NCBI RefSeq assembly: GCF_001719165.1
Contig: NZ_CP017057.1
Coordinates: 2,542,001-2,606,000, forward strand
DNA from: Erythrobacter litoralis
GTDB lineage: Bacteria > Pseudomonadota > Alphaproteobacteria > Sphingomonadales > Sphingomonadaceae
Direction of reading: 5' to 3'
Length of the DNA stretch: 64,000 bases
The notes under the pieces are model-generated. The model was not told the DNA's origin. It was given only the letters and a program-made list of their open reading frames with translations, and did not search any database. Below, piece after piece: positions 55,708 to 63,838 of this stretch; positions within the stretch are counted from its first letter, which is position 1, and every line of letters starts with the position of its first letter. A program made the translations under genes and the position numbers.

Positions 55708-56463
55708 TTATCGGGTCAGGCCGCGGTCGCGGTCGAGCAGAAGCTGGAACAGGATCGCCCCCACCTGCCCGTCGATCGCCCCGTCGATGATCTCGGGCCG
55801 CCAGCGCCGCTGGAACGCTTCGACCGCCGCGGTCGCATCGGTGATGTCGTAGCCGAACCGCTCGAGCGCGAGCATGAAGGCCCCGTCATTCTGGAACGGG
55901 TCGCCGAGCTCGAGCTTTTCCGGCTTCGGCAGGCAAAGTCCATATTCCGCCAGCCGGTCCCACGGGAACAGCTCGCCCGGGTCGAGCTTGCGCGCGGGCG
56001 CGACATCGGAATGGCCGACCACATTGGCTCGCGGGATGTCGTAGTCCTCGATGATAGCCGCCAGCAGCGGGACGAGCGAATTGATCTGCGCTTCGCTGAA
56101 TTCGCGGTACCCCCCTGCATGACCGGGATGATCGAGCTCGATCCCGATGCTCGCCGAATTGACGTCGGTGATCCCGCGCCAGCACGAAACGCCCGCATGC
56201 CAGGCCCGCCTGGCTTCCGCCACGAGCTGGGTCACGGTCCCGGTCTCGCTGATGAGGTAATGCGCCGAGACTTCGCTTTCGGGATTGATGAGCTTGCCCA
56301 GCGCCTGTTCGACCGGCTGCATCTCGGTATAGTGCAGCACGACCATAGTGATGGGCAGCTGGCGTTTGCCGAAATTGGGAGACGGTACGACCGCATGGAC
56401 CAGTTCCCCTTCGCGCATGCCTTCGGGAAGGCTGCCGCGCGGGGCTGGTGGAGCGGCGCTCAT
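55708..56463 (-). CDS. N-acetylmuramoyl-L-alanine amidase (Amidase_2, AmiD-like)
   Basis: Zinc amidase that cuts the stem peptide from peptidoglycan, 251 residues. Metal ligands: MVVLHYTEMQ (His about 44), GHAGGYREF, and GHSDVAPARKLDPGELFPWD with the second His and the catalytic Lys/Asp region. SIGIELDHPG is the usual central strand. A C-terminal peptidoglycan-binding-like helical domain (about 190-250, FGYDITDATAAVEAFQRRWR) follows. No signal peptide is visible, so it may work on recycled muropeptides in the cytoplasm as AmpD does. Start overlaps chpT (ATGA). Confidence 0.92.
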   Translation of the reverse strand: MSAAPPAPRGSLPEGMREGELVHAVVPSPNFGKRQLPITMVVLHYTEMQPVEQALGKLINPESEVSAHYLISETGTVTQLVAEARRAWHAGVSCWRGITDVNSASIGIELDHPGHAGGYREFSEAQINSLVPLLAAIIEDYDIPRANVVGHSDVAPARKLDPGELFPWDRLAEYGLCLPKPEKLELGDPFQNDGAFMLALERFGYDITDATAAVEAFQRRWRPEIIDGAIDGQVGAILFQLLLDRDRGLTR

Positions 56464-57113
56464 CCGATCATTCCCTCGGGCTCGGGAATCACCGCACCCA
56501 GCACCAGGGCATCGTCCGCAAGGCGGTATTGCAGGCCCCCGCCGAGTTCCTCGGCGAGCACCGCGATCATGTGCGCGGCCGCCGTCCGGCTGGTGAGTTC
56601 GCCCGCGCCGAGTTCGCCCTGCAAAGCGCGTCCGATCGTCTCGTCGAAGGCGATCCGCGGCCCCGTCGCGCGCGCCACGATCTCGACATTGCCCTCGAGC
56701 CGCTCGGCCCCGATATCCAGCCGCCCGCCGCGCACCAGCGCATCGAGAGCGATCTGGGCCAGGTTGAGCAGGACCTTGATCGCGGGCTTGGGAAGAGTGT
56801 TCTCGGCCATCGCCCAGTTGACCTCGATCTTCTTGGCATCGCCCGCAAGCGCGCCGATCACCTGCTGCGCCTCCTCGATCGGGACGCTGTCGCCGAACCC
56901 GCCTGCCGCCCCGAAGGCGAGGCGGAAGAACTTCAGCTTGTCCGTGCTTATCTTCGCGCTCGCCTCGAGCAGCTCGACGCAGCGTTCACGCATTTCCGGG
57001 TCGTTTTCGTCGGCAAGCAGTTCGAGCCCGTTGGACAGCGCTCCGACCGGCGAGAGCAGGTCGTGGCAAAGGCGCGAACACAGGAGAGAGGCAAGATCGG
57101 TCTGCGAAATCAT
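56460..57113 (-). CDS. chpT: Histidine phosphotransferase ChpT
   Basis: Relays phosphate from the hybrid kinase CckA to CtrA and CpdR, controlling the alphaproteobacterial cell cycle or motility. 217 residues from the ATG at 57113. His17 in LLCSRLCHDLLSPVGAL is the phosphorylated residue in the DHp-like N-terminal helices, followed by GLELLADENDPEMR. A degenerate HATPase-like C-terminal half (about 100-210) lacks ATP motifs, as in Caulobacter ChpT. An ATG at 57131 is also possible and would overlap the JAMM gene by 8 bases; AAGG favours 57113. Middle gene of JAMM-chpT-amidase. Confidence 0.95.
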   Translation of the reverse strand: MISQTDLASLLCSRLCHDLLSPVGALSNGLELLADENDPEMRERCVELLEASAKISTDKLKFFRLAFGAAGGFGDSVPIEEAQQVIGALAGDAKKIEVNWAMAENTLPKPAIKVLLNLAQIALDALVRGGRLDIGAERLEGNVEIVARATGPRIAFDETIGRALQGELGAGELTSRTAAAHMIAVLAEELGGGLQYRLADDALVLGAVIPEPEGMIG

Positions 57114-57123
57114 AGGCGCGACC

Positions 57124-57519
57124 TTAGCCATCGATTATCGTGCTGGAAAGCGTCTCGAAACCGCCTTCCACCGCGCGGAAGAAAGCGAGTTCTCCCTCAC
57201 CGCAGATCGCCCACACCCGGCCGTCGGATGCCGCCTCGGCGCGGTCGGTCGAAGAGGGTTCGGCAGGGCCTACGGGGTGCGAATGGAAATAGCCCACGAT
57301 CTGCGGACCGCCGCTGCGTGCGGTGCGATGTGCGTCGATCAGCGCCTGCGGGTCGATTTCGAACCGGCGCGCGGGCCGATCATGGACATTGGCCGTCTGC
57401 GAGAATGCCTCGATCCGCTCGCCAGCACCAAGCAGGATCCCGCAGGCCTCGTTCGGATGCGCCGCACGCGCCGCTGCCAGCATCGCGTCCGCCGCCTCTC
57501 TTGTCACCTCAAGTCCCAT
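57124..57519 (-). CDS. JAB/MPN (JAMM) metallopeptidase family protein
   Basis: A 131-residue single-domain JAMM protein. The zinc motif is complete: Glu24 (HPNEACGILLG), His79 and His81 (YFHSHPVGP), then Ser89 and Asp92 (PSSTDRAEA). Bacterial relatives such as Mec+ or QbsD cleave ubiquitin-like sulfur carrier proteins to expose their C-terminal glycine, so a link to cysteine or molybdopterin/thiamine sulfur carriers is possible. No such gene is near. It opens the operon with chpT; only 5 bases part its start from the rluD start on the other strand. Confidence 0.92.
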   Translation of the reverse strand: MGLEVTREAADAMLAAARAAHPNEACGILLGAGERIEAFSQTANVHDRPARRFEIDPQALIDAHRTARSGGPQIVGYFHSHPVGPAEPSSTDRAEAASDGRVWAICGEGELAFFRAVEGGFETLSSTIIDG

Positions 57520-57524
57520 GGCGC

Positions 57525-58490
57525 ATGGCCCTAGCCGTGTCGAAGCGCGAAATCATCACCGGCACGATTGCCGCTCCCGCCCGGCTCGACAAGGCCCTTG
57601 CCGAGGCGAGCGGGCTTTCGCGCGCGCGGGTGCAGGCGCTGATCGGCGAAGGTGCGGTCGAAATCGGCGACGCGACGGCGACCGGCGCCTCGGCCAAGGT
57701 CGCCGCCGGAACGCCGTTTCGCATCGCCCTGCCCCCTGCCGCCGAGGCAGAGGCATGCCCGCAGGCGATCCCGCTCGTCATCGCATACGAGGACGATCAT
57801 CTGATCGTCGTCGACAAGCCCGCCGGCATGGTGGTCCACCCAGCCGCCGGAAATGCAGACGGTACGCTCGTCAATGCGCTGCTACACCATTGCAGCGGGA
57901 GCCTGTCAGGGATCGGCGGGGTCGCGCGCCCCGGCATCGTCCACCGGATCGACAAGGACACCTCCGGGCTTCTCGTCGTTGCTAAGACCGACGCGGCGCA
58001 CGAAGGTCTTGCCGCGCAATTCGCCCAGCATTCGGTGCATCGCCGCTATCTCGCCGTCACCGCCGGACATCCGCGCCCTGCGGCGGGGACGATCGAGGGG
58101 CGGATCGGGCGTTCCGACGCGAATCGCAAGAAGATGGCGGCGCTCGATCCGAAATCGACGCGCGGCAAGCATGCGGTGACGCACTACCAGACACTCGAAG
58201 GGCTGGGGCACGCGGCGCTCGTCGAATGCCGGCTCGAAACCGGACGCACCCACCAGGTGCGCGTTCACTGTGCGTCAATCGGCCATGCGCTATTGGGAGA
58301 TCCACTCTACGGGAGCACTCCCAGACCGCTAAGACCCCTGCTCGCCCGGCTTGGTTTCGCCCGCCAGGCGCTGCACGCGGCGGAGTTGGGTTTCATGCAC
58401 CCGGTCTTGCGCAAAAACGTCCAGTTTAGGAGCGATTTGCCGCCCGACATGCAGGAACTGATCGACGAATTGGATCGTTTTGATCGATGA
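57525..58490 (+). CDS. rluD: 23S rRNA pseudouridine synthase, RluD family
   Basis: Makes pseudouridines in helix 69 of 23S rRNA, 321 residues. An S4-like N-terminus (RLDKALAEASGLSRARVQAL), then VIAYEDDHLIVVDKPAGMVV, the catalytic Asp143 in HRIDKDTSG and LETGRTHQVRVHCASIGHAL. The ATG at 57525 is favoured; GTG at 57537 is an alternative. The start is 5 bases from the divergent JAMM gene, so its promoter must overlap that gene. No strong ribosome site is seen, so the message may be leaderless. It is closer to RluD than the synthase at 24 kb. Confidence 0.93.
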   Translation: MALAVSKREIITGTIAAPARLDKALAEASGLSRARVQALIGEGAVEIGDATATGASAKVAAGTPFRIALPPAAEAEACPQAIPLVIAYEDDHLIVVDKPAGMVVHPAAGNADGTLVNALLHHCSGSLSGIGGVARPGIVHRIDKDTSGLLVVAKTDAAHEGLAAQFAQHSVHRRYLAVTAGHPRPAAGTIEGRIGRSDANRKKMAALDPKSTRGKHAVTHYQTLEGLGHAALVECRLETGRTHQVRVHCASIGHALLGDPLYGSTPRPLRPLLARLGFARQALHAAELGFMHPVLRKNVQFRSDLPPDMQELIDELDRFDR

Positions 58491-58603
58491 AAAGCGCACA
58501 CAATTGCGCATTCTTCGTGTATAACCTGCCCTCGTGACCCAATCGGCCGGATGCCCATCAGGGGTCCGGCAAAAGCGGTCGACAACAGAAAGGTCCGTCA
58601 AAC

Positions 58604-59509
58604 GTGAGCACTACCAAGACCCAGTCGGTCCCGGCGCTCAGCGGAGAGCAGAGCCTCAACCGCTACCTGTCCGAGATCAAGAAGTATCCTGTTCTCACGG
58701 CCGAGCAGGAATATATGCTGGCCAAGCGTTACCAGGAACATGAGGATCCCGAAGCCGCCGCGCAACTGGTCTCGAGCCACCTGAGGCTCGTGGCGAAGAT
58801 CGCGATGGGCTATCGCGGCTACGGCCTGCCCGTCTCCGACCTCATTTCCGAAGGAAACGTTGGGCTGATGCAGGGCGTCAAGAAATTCGAACCCGATCGC
58901 GGCTTCCGCCTCGCGACCTACGCAATGTGGTGGATCAAGGCGTCCATCCAGGAATTCATCCTGCGCAGCTGGTCGCTCGTGAAAATGGGCACGACCGCGG
59001 CGCAGAAGAAGCTGTTTTTCAACCTTCGCCGGATGAAGAAGCAGCTCGAAGCCTATGAGGACACCGATCTCAGCCCCGAGGACGTGAAGAAGATCGCAAC
59101 CGATCTTGGCGTTCCCGAGCAGGAAGTCGTGAACATGAACCGCCGGATGATGATGGGCGGCGACGGCTCGCTCAACACGCCGATGAGGAATGGTGAGGAA
59201 GGCTCGGGCGAATGGCAGGACTGGCTGACCGATGACGGCCCGTTGCAGGACGAACTCGTCGCCGACGCCGAGGAAGCCGACGTGCGTCACGAGATGCTCA
59301 TCGAGGCGATGGAATCGCTGAACGAGCGTGAGAAGCACATCCTCACCGAACGGCGCCTGACGGAAAAGCCGCAGACGCTCGAGGAACTCAGCCAAGTCTA
59401 CGATGTCAGCCGCGAACGCATCCGCCAGATCGAGGTGCGCGCCTTCGAAAAGCTGCAGAAGGCGATGCAACGGATCGCGGGAGAGCGCCTGCTTCCAGGC
59501 GTCGCGTAA
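58604..59509 (+). CDS. rpoH: Heat-shock sigma factor RpoH (sigma-32)
   Basis: Directs RNA polymerase to heat-shock promoters, 301 residues. Region 1.2/2: QSLNRYLSEIKKYPVLTAEQ; 2.3-2.4: FRLATYAMWWIKASIQEFIL; the RpoH box AAQKKLFFNLRRMKKQLEAY; region 4: SLNEREKHILTERRLTEKPQ and ERIRQIEVRAFEKLQKAM. The start is a GTG at 58604 with AAAGG 11 bases upstream. A -10-like TATAAC lies at 58520-58525. Monocistronic with a strong terminator. The window also contains clpB with an RpoH-type promoter at 8.4 kb. Confidence 0.98.
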   Translation: MSTTKTQSVPALSGEQSLNRYLSEIKKYPVLTAEQEYMLAKRYQEHEDPEAAAQLVSSHLRLVAKIAMGYRGYGLPVSDLISEGNVGLMQGVKKFEPDRGFRLATYAMWWIKASIQEFILRSWSLVKMGTTAAQKKLFFNLRRMKKQLEAYEDTDLSPEDVKKIATDLGVPEQEVVNMNRRMMMGGDGSLNTPMRNGEEGSGEWQDWLTDDGPLQDELVADAEEADVRHEMLIEAMESLNEREKHILTERRLTEKPQTLEELSQVYDVSRERIRQIEVRAFEKLQKAMQRIAGERLLPGVA

Positions 59510-59537
59510 GCGTTCGTCGGACGCCGAAACACAATGG

Positions 59538-59572
59538 CCCTCCCCGGTTCGCGCCGGGGAGGGTTTTGTCTT
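59538..59572 (+). terminator. Rho-independent terminator of rpoH
   Basis: A 10-bp perfect stem CCCTCCCCGG/CCGGGGAGGG (59538-59547 with 59554-59563), a 6-base loop, then TTTTGTCTTT. It lies 28 bases past the stop. Confidence 0.93.
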
Positions 59573-59605
59573 TGAAAGCGGTGCGGGCCGCACTATTGCC
59601 TCGTC

Positions 59606-60277
59606 ATGGCTCTAACCCTAGCGCGTCTGGTCGCGAAGATCATCGCCGGCTTCATCGCGCTCACGCTGCTGCTGGTGCTCGCCTTCAAGTGGATCCCGGT
59701 GCCCGTCACCGCGACCATGGTGATGGATGAACACGGCATCACGAAGGACTGGGAAACCCTCGCCAACATCGACCCAAACCTCGTCCACGCCGTGATCGCG
59801 GCGGAGGATTCCAAGTTCTGCGAACATTCGGGCTTCGACACGGAAGCGATCGAGCAGGCGCTGGCGGAACGCGAGGAAACGGGGCGCGTGCGCGGGGCCT
59901 CCACGATCAGCCAGCAGACCGCGAAGAACGTCTTCCTGTGGCAGGGCGGCGGCTGGTTCAGGAAAGCGTTCGAGGCGTGGTTCACCTTCTGGATCGAGCT
60001 TGTATGGGGCAAGGCGCGTATCATGGAGGTCTACCTCAACGTCGCCGAGACCGGGATCGGCACATACGGCGCGGAGGCCGGGGCGCAGCGCTATTTCGGC
60101 CATTCCGCCGCCCGCCTGACCCCGGACGAGGCCAGCCGGATGGCCGCAGCGCTTCCCAGTCCGAAAAAGCGCGAGGTCCGCAATCCCGGCGGCTGGCTCG
60201 CCCGGCATGGCAATTCGATCGAGCGGCGTATCGTGATCGTGAAGCGTGACGGGCTCGCCGCCTGCGTCTATGAATGA
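59606..60277 (+). CDS. mtgA: Monofunctional peptidoglycan glycosyltransferase MtgA
   Basis: Polymerises lipid II glycan strands at the inner membrane, family GT51, 223 residues. One N-terminal membrane anchor (about 9-28, VAKIIAGFIALTLLLVLAFK), then the catalytic Glu67 in HAVIAAEDSKFCEHSGFD, GRVRGASTISQQTAKNVFLW, and KARIMEVYLNVAETGIGTYG. It lacks a transpeptidase domain. The ATG at 59606 starts the unit mtgA-CDF-sigma-anti-sigma, in which each gene overlaps the next by 1-4 bases. Confidence 0.97.
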   Translation: MALTLARLVAKIIAGFIALTLLLVLAFKWIPVPVTATMVMDEHGITKDWETLANIDPNLVHAVIAAEDSKFCEHSGFDTEAIEQALAEREETGRVRGASTISQQTAKNVFLWQGGGWFRKAFEAWFTFWIELVWGKARIMEVYLNVAETGIGTYGAEAGAQRYFGHSAARLTPDEASRMAAALPSPKKREVRNPGGWLARHGNSIERRIVIVKRDGLAACVYE

Positions 60278-61242
60278 GCGTGATGGGTCTCGCACACTCA
60301 CATGACTATTCGCACGGCCAGGCCGGTCATGCGCATTCGCACGGGCACGGGCACGGGCACGGGCATCCGCACGCCCACGCGCCGAAGGATTTCGGCGCCG
60401 CCTTCGCGATCGGCGTCGCACTCAACACGGTGTTCGTCGTGGTCGAAGCGGCGGCCGGATGGCTCTACGATTCCATGGCGCTCATCGCGGACGCGGGGCA
60501 CAACCTGTCGGATGTGCTCGCCCTGCTGCTTGCCTGGGCCGCCGCCGAGGCGGCGAAGCGCCCGCCGCAGGGCCGCTTTACCTATGGCTTCAAGAGCTCC
60601 ACGATCCTCGCCGCGATCGCCAACGCGCTGCTGCTCGCCATCGCGATCGGGGCGATCCTTATCGAGACCGCCCACCGCCTGTTCGAACCTTCCGAGCCGC
60701 AGGGCATGGTCATGGCGATCGTCGCCGGGATCGGAGTTGCGATCAACACGTTGACTGCCTTGCTGTTCATGCGCGGTCAGGAGGACCTGAACATCAAAGG
60801 GGCTTATCTTCACATGGCGGCCGATGCGCTCGTCTCTTTGGGAGTGGTAATCGCGGGGCTCGCGATCCTCTTTACGGGGTTCTGGTGGATCGATCCGCTC
60901 ACCAGCCTCGCCATCCTCGCGGTGATCGCATGGGGAACCTGGGGGCTCGCGCGCGACAGCGTGAAGCTTGGCCTCAATGCCGCGCCCGCGAATATCGATG
61001 TCGATGAAGTGCGCGCCCATCTGCGCGCGCTCGACGGGGTGGAAGCGGTGCACGACCTGCATGTCTGGCCGATGTCCACCACCGAAACCGCGCTCACCGC
61101 CCATCTCGTCATGCCGCGCCAGCAAGGCTCGGACAGCTTCCTGCGCGAGGCCGCCCGTTCGCTCAGGGATCGCTTCGGCATCGGCCATTCGACCATCCAG
61201 GTAGAGCGCGACGAAAGCGCCGCCTGCGAGCACCCCTGCTGA
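60274..61242 (+). CDS. Cation diffusion facilitator (zinc/cobalt exporter)
   Basis: Inner-membrane metal/H+ antiporter of 322 residues. The N-terminus (about 7-37) is His-rich (SHDYSHGQAGHAHSHGHGHG and on) and binds metal in the cytoplasm. Six membrane helices follow, with metal site residues in DAGHNLSDVLALLLAW (His76, Asp80) and HMAADALVSLG. A C-terminal cytoplasmic ferredoxin-like domain (about 235-315, AVHDLHVWPMSTTETALTAH) completes it. ATGA overlap with mtgA. Confidence 0.96.
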   Translation: MSVMGLAHSHDYSHGQAGHAHSHGHGHGHGHPHAHAPKDFGAAFAIGVALNTVFVVVEAAAGWLYDSMALIADAGHNLSDVLALLLAWAAAEAAKRPPQGRFTYGFKSSTILAAIANALLLAIAIGAILIETAHRLFEPSEPQGMVMAIVAGIGVAINTLTALLFMRGQEDLNIKGAYLHMAADALVSLGVVIAGLAILFTGFWWIDPLTSLAILAVIAWGTWGLARDSVKLGLNAAPANIDVDEVRAHLRALDGVEAVHDLHVWPMSTTETALTAHLVMPRQQGSDSFLREAARSLRDRFGIGHSTIQVERDESAACEHPC

Positions 61243-61850
61243 TGGCGCGGCGCGTGCCTTCGCAAGACGAGGCGGACCTCCCGCCCGACGAGGCCGCGAT
61301 CGCGCGCGAAAATCTGCGCGCGGCGATGGTCCGCCTCGCCGATGGTGACAGCGCGGCGCTCGAGGAGATTTACGCTGCGACACGGGTGAAGCTATACGGG
61401 ATATGCCTGCGTATCTTGGGCGACAGAAAGGAAGCCGAGGACGCCTTGCAGGACGTCTATGTCAATCTGTGGCAGCGGGCCGACCGCTATGACCCGACCC
61501 GCGCGAGCCCGATATCGTGGCTGGCCACCTTCGCGCGCAACCGCGCGGTGGACCGGCTGCGCACGGGCAAGGTGCGCGGCGGGGCCGTACCCGTGGAGGA
61601 GGCGGCACCGCTTCCCGACGAGACCCCGCTTGCCGACGATCTTCTCATCGATGCGGAACGCGCGGCGAGAGTCCATTCCTGCCTCGAAACGCTCGACGAG
61701 AACGCGGCAACGCAGATCCGCGCGGCCTTTTTCGACGGGTTCACCTATGCCGAACTGGCAGATCGCTCCGGCGTGCCGCTGGGCACCATGAAGAGCTGGA
61801 TACGGCGCGGCCTCATCCGCCTGCGCGAATGTCTGGAGAAGAGCGAATGA
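61242..61850 (+). CDS. ECF-type RNA polymerase sigma factor (SigK-like)
   Basis: Alternative sigma factor of 202 residues. Region 2 (about 43-110): LEEIYAATRVKLYGICLRIL, EAEDALQDVYVNLWQRADRY, ISWLATFARNRAVDRLRTGK. Region 4 (about 140-198): AATQIRAAFFDGFTYAELAD, GVPLGTMKSWIRRGLIRLRE. The lack of region 3 marks it as ECF. TGATG overlap with the CDF gene and ATGA overlap with the anti-sigma gene. The pairing with an RskA-like gene and a fasciclin gene supports a SigK/ECF19-like group. Confidence 0.95.
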   Translation: MARRVPSQDEADLPPDEAAIARENLRAAMVRLADGDSAALEEIYAATRVKLYGICLRILGDRKEAEDALQDVYVNLWQRADRYDPTRASPISWLATFARNRAVDRLRTGKVRGGAVPVEEAAPLPDETPLADDLLIDAERAARVHSCLETLDENAATQIRAAFFDGFTYAELADRSGVPLGTMKSWIRRGLIRLRECLEKSE

Positions 61851-62647
61851 GCGCCGGGGAAACCATGCGCGGCAGTGCCCCCGGAGGCGAGCCGGTGCTT
61901 GCTGCGGAATATGCGCTCGGCCTGCTCGAAGGCGAAGCGCTGCTCACCGCGCGCGGTCGCATGGCGAGCGATCCCGATTTCGCCGCCGCCGTCCGGCAAT
62001 GGGAGGAACGTCTCGCCCCGCTGCTCGACGAGGTGCCCGCCGCCATGCCGTCGAGCGAGGTATGGCAGCGGATCGAGGCTCGGGTGACCGCTCTAAAGGC
62101 CGTCAAGGCCGAGGCCGAGCTCGCGGGTGGCGGAGCTTCGGCGGCGAATGTCGTCGAATTGCAGGACCGCGTGCGCCGCTGGCAATGGACGGCCGGGCTG
62201 ACCTCGCTCGCCGCGGCGGTTGCGCTCGCACTGCTCGTGTTCTCTCCCGATAATGCGCCCGCACCCGGCCCTGTTGCGCCAGAGCAAGCTCCCGCCCTTG
62301 CCGAGGCCGATCCGTTGGTCGCGACCGTGCCGATCGGCGACACCGGCCTGCGGCTCGACGTGACCTACATCCCCGAAAGCGAGCGCATGGTCATCGCCGC
62401 GATCGGACTTTCGGCCGACGGCGTGCATGACCACGAATTGTGGCTCGCCCCTCCGGACGGAGGCGACCTGCAATCTCTGGGCGTCGTGGCCCCGGGCGAG
62501 ATCCGCAGCATGAAACTGCCTGAAACCATCGGTCGCAACCTCGCCGAAGGAGCGGGGCTGGTGCTCACCCGCGAACCGATCGGCGGCAAGCCCGAAGGCA
62601 TGGACGCAGGACCTGTTGTCGCCCAGGGCTCCTTCACCGAAGTTTGA
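61847..62647 (+). CDS. Anti-sigma factor, RskA-like
   Basis: A membrane-bound regulator of 266 residues. The cytoplasmic N-terminus (about 15-60, EPVLAAEYALGLLEGEALLT) is the anti-sigma domain, VWQRIEARVTA follows, then one membrane helix (about 104-124, WTAGLTSLAAAVALALLVFS) and a periplasmic RskA domain (about 145-260) with DVTYIPESERMVIAAIGLSA and HDHELWLAPPDGG. It would hold the sigma factor until an envelope signal releases it, probably by regulated proteolysis (known for RskA). ATGA overlap with the sigma gene. Confidence 0.93.
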   Translation: MSAGETMRGSAPGGEPVLAAEYALGLLEGEALLTARGRMASDPDFAAAVRQWEERLAPLLDEVPAAMPSSEVWQRIEARVTALKAVKAEAELAGGGASAANVVELQDRVRRWQWTAGLTSLAAAVALALLVFSPDNAPAPGPVAPEQAPALAEADPLVATVPIGDTGLRLDVTYIPESERMVIAAIGLSADGVHDHELWLAPPDGGDLQSLGVVAPGEIRSMKLPETIGRNLAEGAGLVLTREPIGGKPEGMDAGPVVAQGSFTEV

Positions 62648-62731
62648 TCCGTTCCCGGCACGGCCGGGCGCGAATGAGACACACGGCATCGCGCAAATCC
62701 CCGATTTTCCCGACGAATTCTCCGCTGGCCG

Positions 62732-62758
62732 CATCCGGTCCGCCCCCCGATGCGTAAA
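62732..62758 (+). promoter_or_regulatory. Candidate ECF-type promoter of the fasciclin gene
   Basis: CATCC (62732-62736), 16 bases, then CGTAAA (62753-62758), 46 bases before the fasciclin ATG. The CGT of the -10 and the spacing fit ECF promoters. No second copy was found upstream of the sigma gene, so support is modest. Confidence 0.3.
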
Positions 62759-62804
62759 TTCCGCGCAAGATCGGGAGGGCTTGCGCAAACAAGGAGAGTT
62801 TCAC

Positions 62805-63368
62805 ATGCGCCATATCCCCAGCACGATCAAAGCCGCCGCTTTTGCGGCCGTCGCCTCGGCCACCGGCCTCGCCGCCGTGACTGCCGTCCCGGCCGCAGCC
62901 GACCATCACATGGAAAAGGAAGCCGGCACGATCGTCGACATCGCCAAGAGCACCGGCATGCACGATACGCTAGTGCAGGCCGTAGTCGCCGCCGAGCTTG
63001 CCGAGACCCTATCCGGTCCCGGCCCGATCACCGTCTTCGCACCGGTGGACGATGCGTTTGCCGCGCTGCCGGACGGCACGGTCGAAACGCTGCTCAAGCC
63101 CGAAAACAAGGGTGCGCTGCAGGCAGTACTGACCTATCACGCGGTGGCGGGGAAAGTTACCAGCGCCGATCTCATGAACCTTATCCGCCAAAGCGGCGGC
63201 TCGGCCACGATCGAGACCGTCCAGGGCGGCACGCTCACCGCCATGCCGATGGGCGACAACATCGTCATCACCGACGCGCGCGGACGCCAGACCAAGGTCG
63301 TCAAGGCCAATGTCGAGGCCTCGAACGGCGTGGTCCATGTCACCGACGGCGTTTTCCTGCCCGGCTGA
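62805..63368 (+). CDS. Secreted fasciclin (FAS1) domain protein
   Basis: A 187-residue exported adhesion-type protein. The signal peptide ends near AAADHH (about residue 34). A single FAS1 domain (about 45-187) shows DIAKSTGMHDTLVQAVVAAE, the H1 motif GPITVFAPVDDAFAALPDGT, LTYHAVAGKVTSADLMNLIR and the H2-like end NVEASNGVVHVTDGVFLPG. AAGGAGAG lies before the ATG at 62805; the open frame upstream has no family match. It follows the anti-sigma gene by 157 bases and is a likely target of that sigma factor. Confidence 0.94.
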   Translation: MRHIPSTIKAAAFAAVASATGLAAVTAVPAAADHHMEKEAGTIVDIAKSTGMHDTLVQAVVAAELAETLSGPGPITVFAPVDDAFAALPDGTVETLLKPENKGALQAVLTYHAVAGKVTSADLMNLIRQSGGSATIETVQGGTLTAMPMGDNIVITDARGRQTKVVKANVEASNGVVHVTDGVFLPG

Positions 63369-63432
63369 TCGACCGACCCGAAAGGCTTGCGTCGCCTCAC
63401 CCTTACCTCCCACCCGGGGCGACGCGGACCGC

Positions 63433-63475
63433 GCCCCGTCCGGCTTTTCCTCCAGGCCGGGCGGGGCCTTTTCGT
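63433..63475 (+). terminator. Rho-independent terminator after the fasciclin gene
   Basis: A 12-bp stem with one mismatch (63433-63444 with 63456-63467), a loop of 11 bases, then CTTTTCG. It lies 65 bases past the stop. Confidence 0.85.
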
Positions 63476-63643
63476 TTCGCAGCCGCGCCCGTGGCCGCAT
63501 CCGGAACCCCGAACCGCGCCGAGTGGTGGGAAGAGCGCGGCAGGGCGCCTAAGCAGGTCTGAACCCTTGCAGGGGCCCATGCATTGATAGGGAAAGGGTG
63601 GCGTTAGGCCGCCTGCCAACCCATACAAAGGACCATTGCGATC

Positions 63644-63724
63644 TTGCTGCCCCTGACCGTCAAGACATTCTTCAACGCCGCGACCGTCGGCACAGTCTAC
63701 CTGATCGCCGACGCGGTCGTCTGA
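63644..63724 (+). CDS. Possible micro-protein, 26 residues, hydrophobic
   Basis: A TTG-started frame encoding MLPLTVKTFF ... VYLIADAVV. 24 of 26 codons end in G or C, like real genes of this genome. An AAAGGA box lies 10 bases upstream of the TTG; an ATT codon three codons upstream is closer to it. The peptide is mostly hydrophobic with one Lys and one Asp and could be a short membrane peptide. It has a plus-strand terminator 115 bases downstream. The function is unknown. Confidence 0.35.
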   Translation: MLPLTVKTFFNAATVGTVYLIADAVV

Positions 63725-63838
63725 CGAACGGACAGGCGGCACGCCTCCACTGGTGAGCCGGAAAGCAGAAACGGAACGGACCAAAGGCGTCGTCCTGTTC
63801 CCCCCCCCTCCCCCCCCTGAGGGCGGCGCCGAATGCAG

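Noticed and set aside
60330..60375. Short tandem repeat of a CACGGG-type hexamer
   Set aside because: It codes the His-Gly-rich N-terminus of the CDF transporter and is explained by protein composition.
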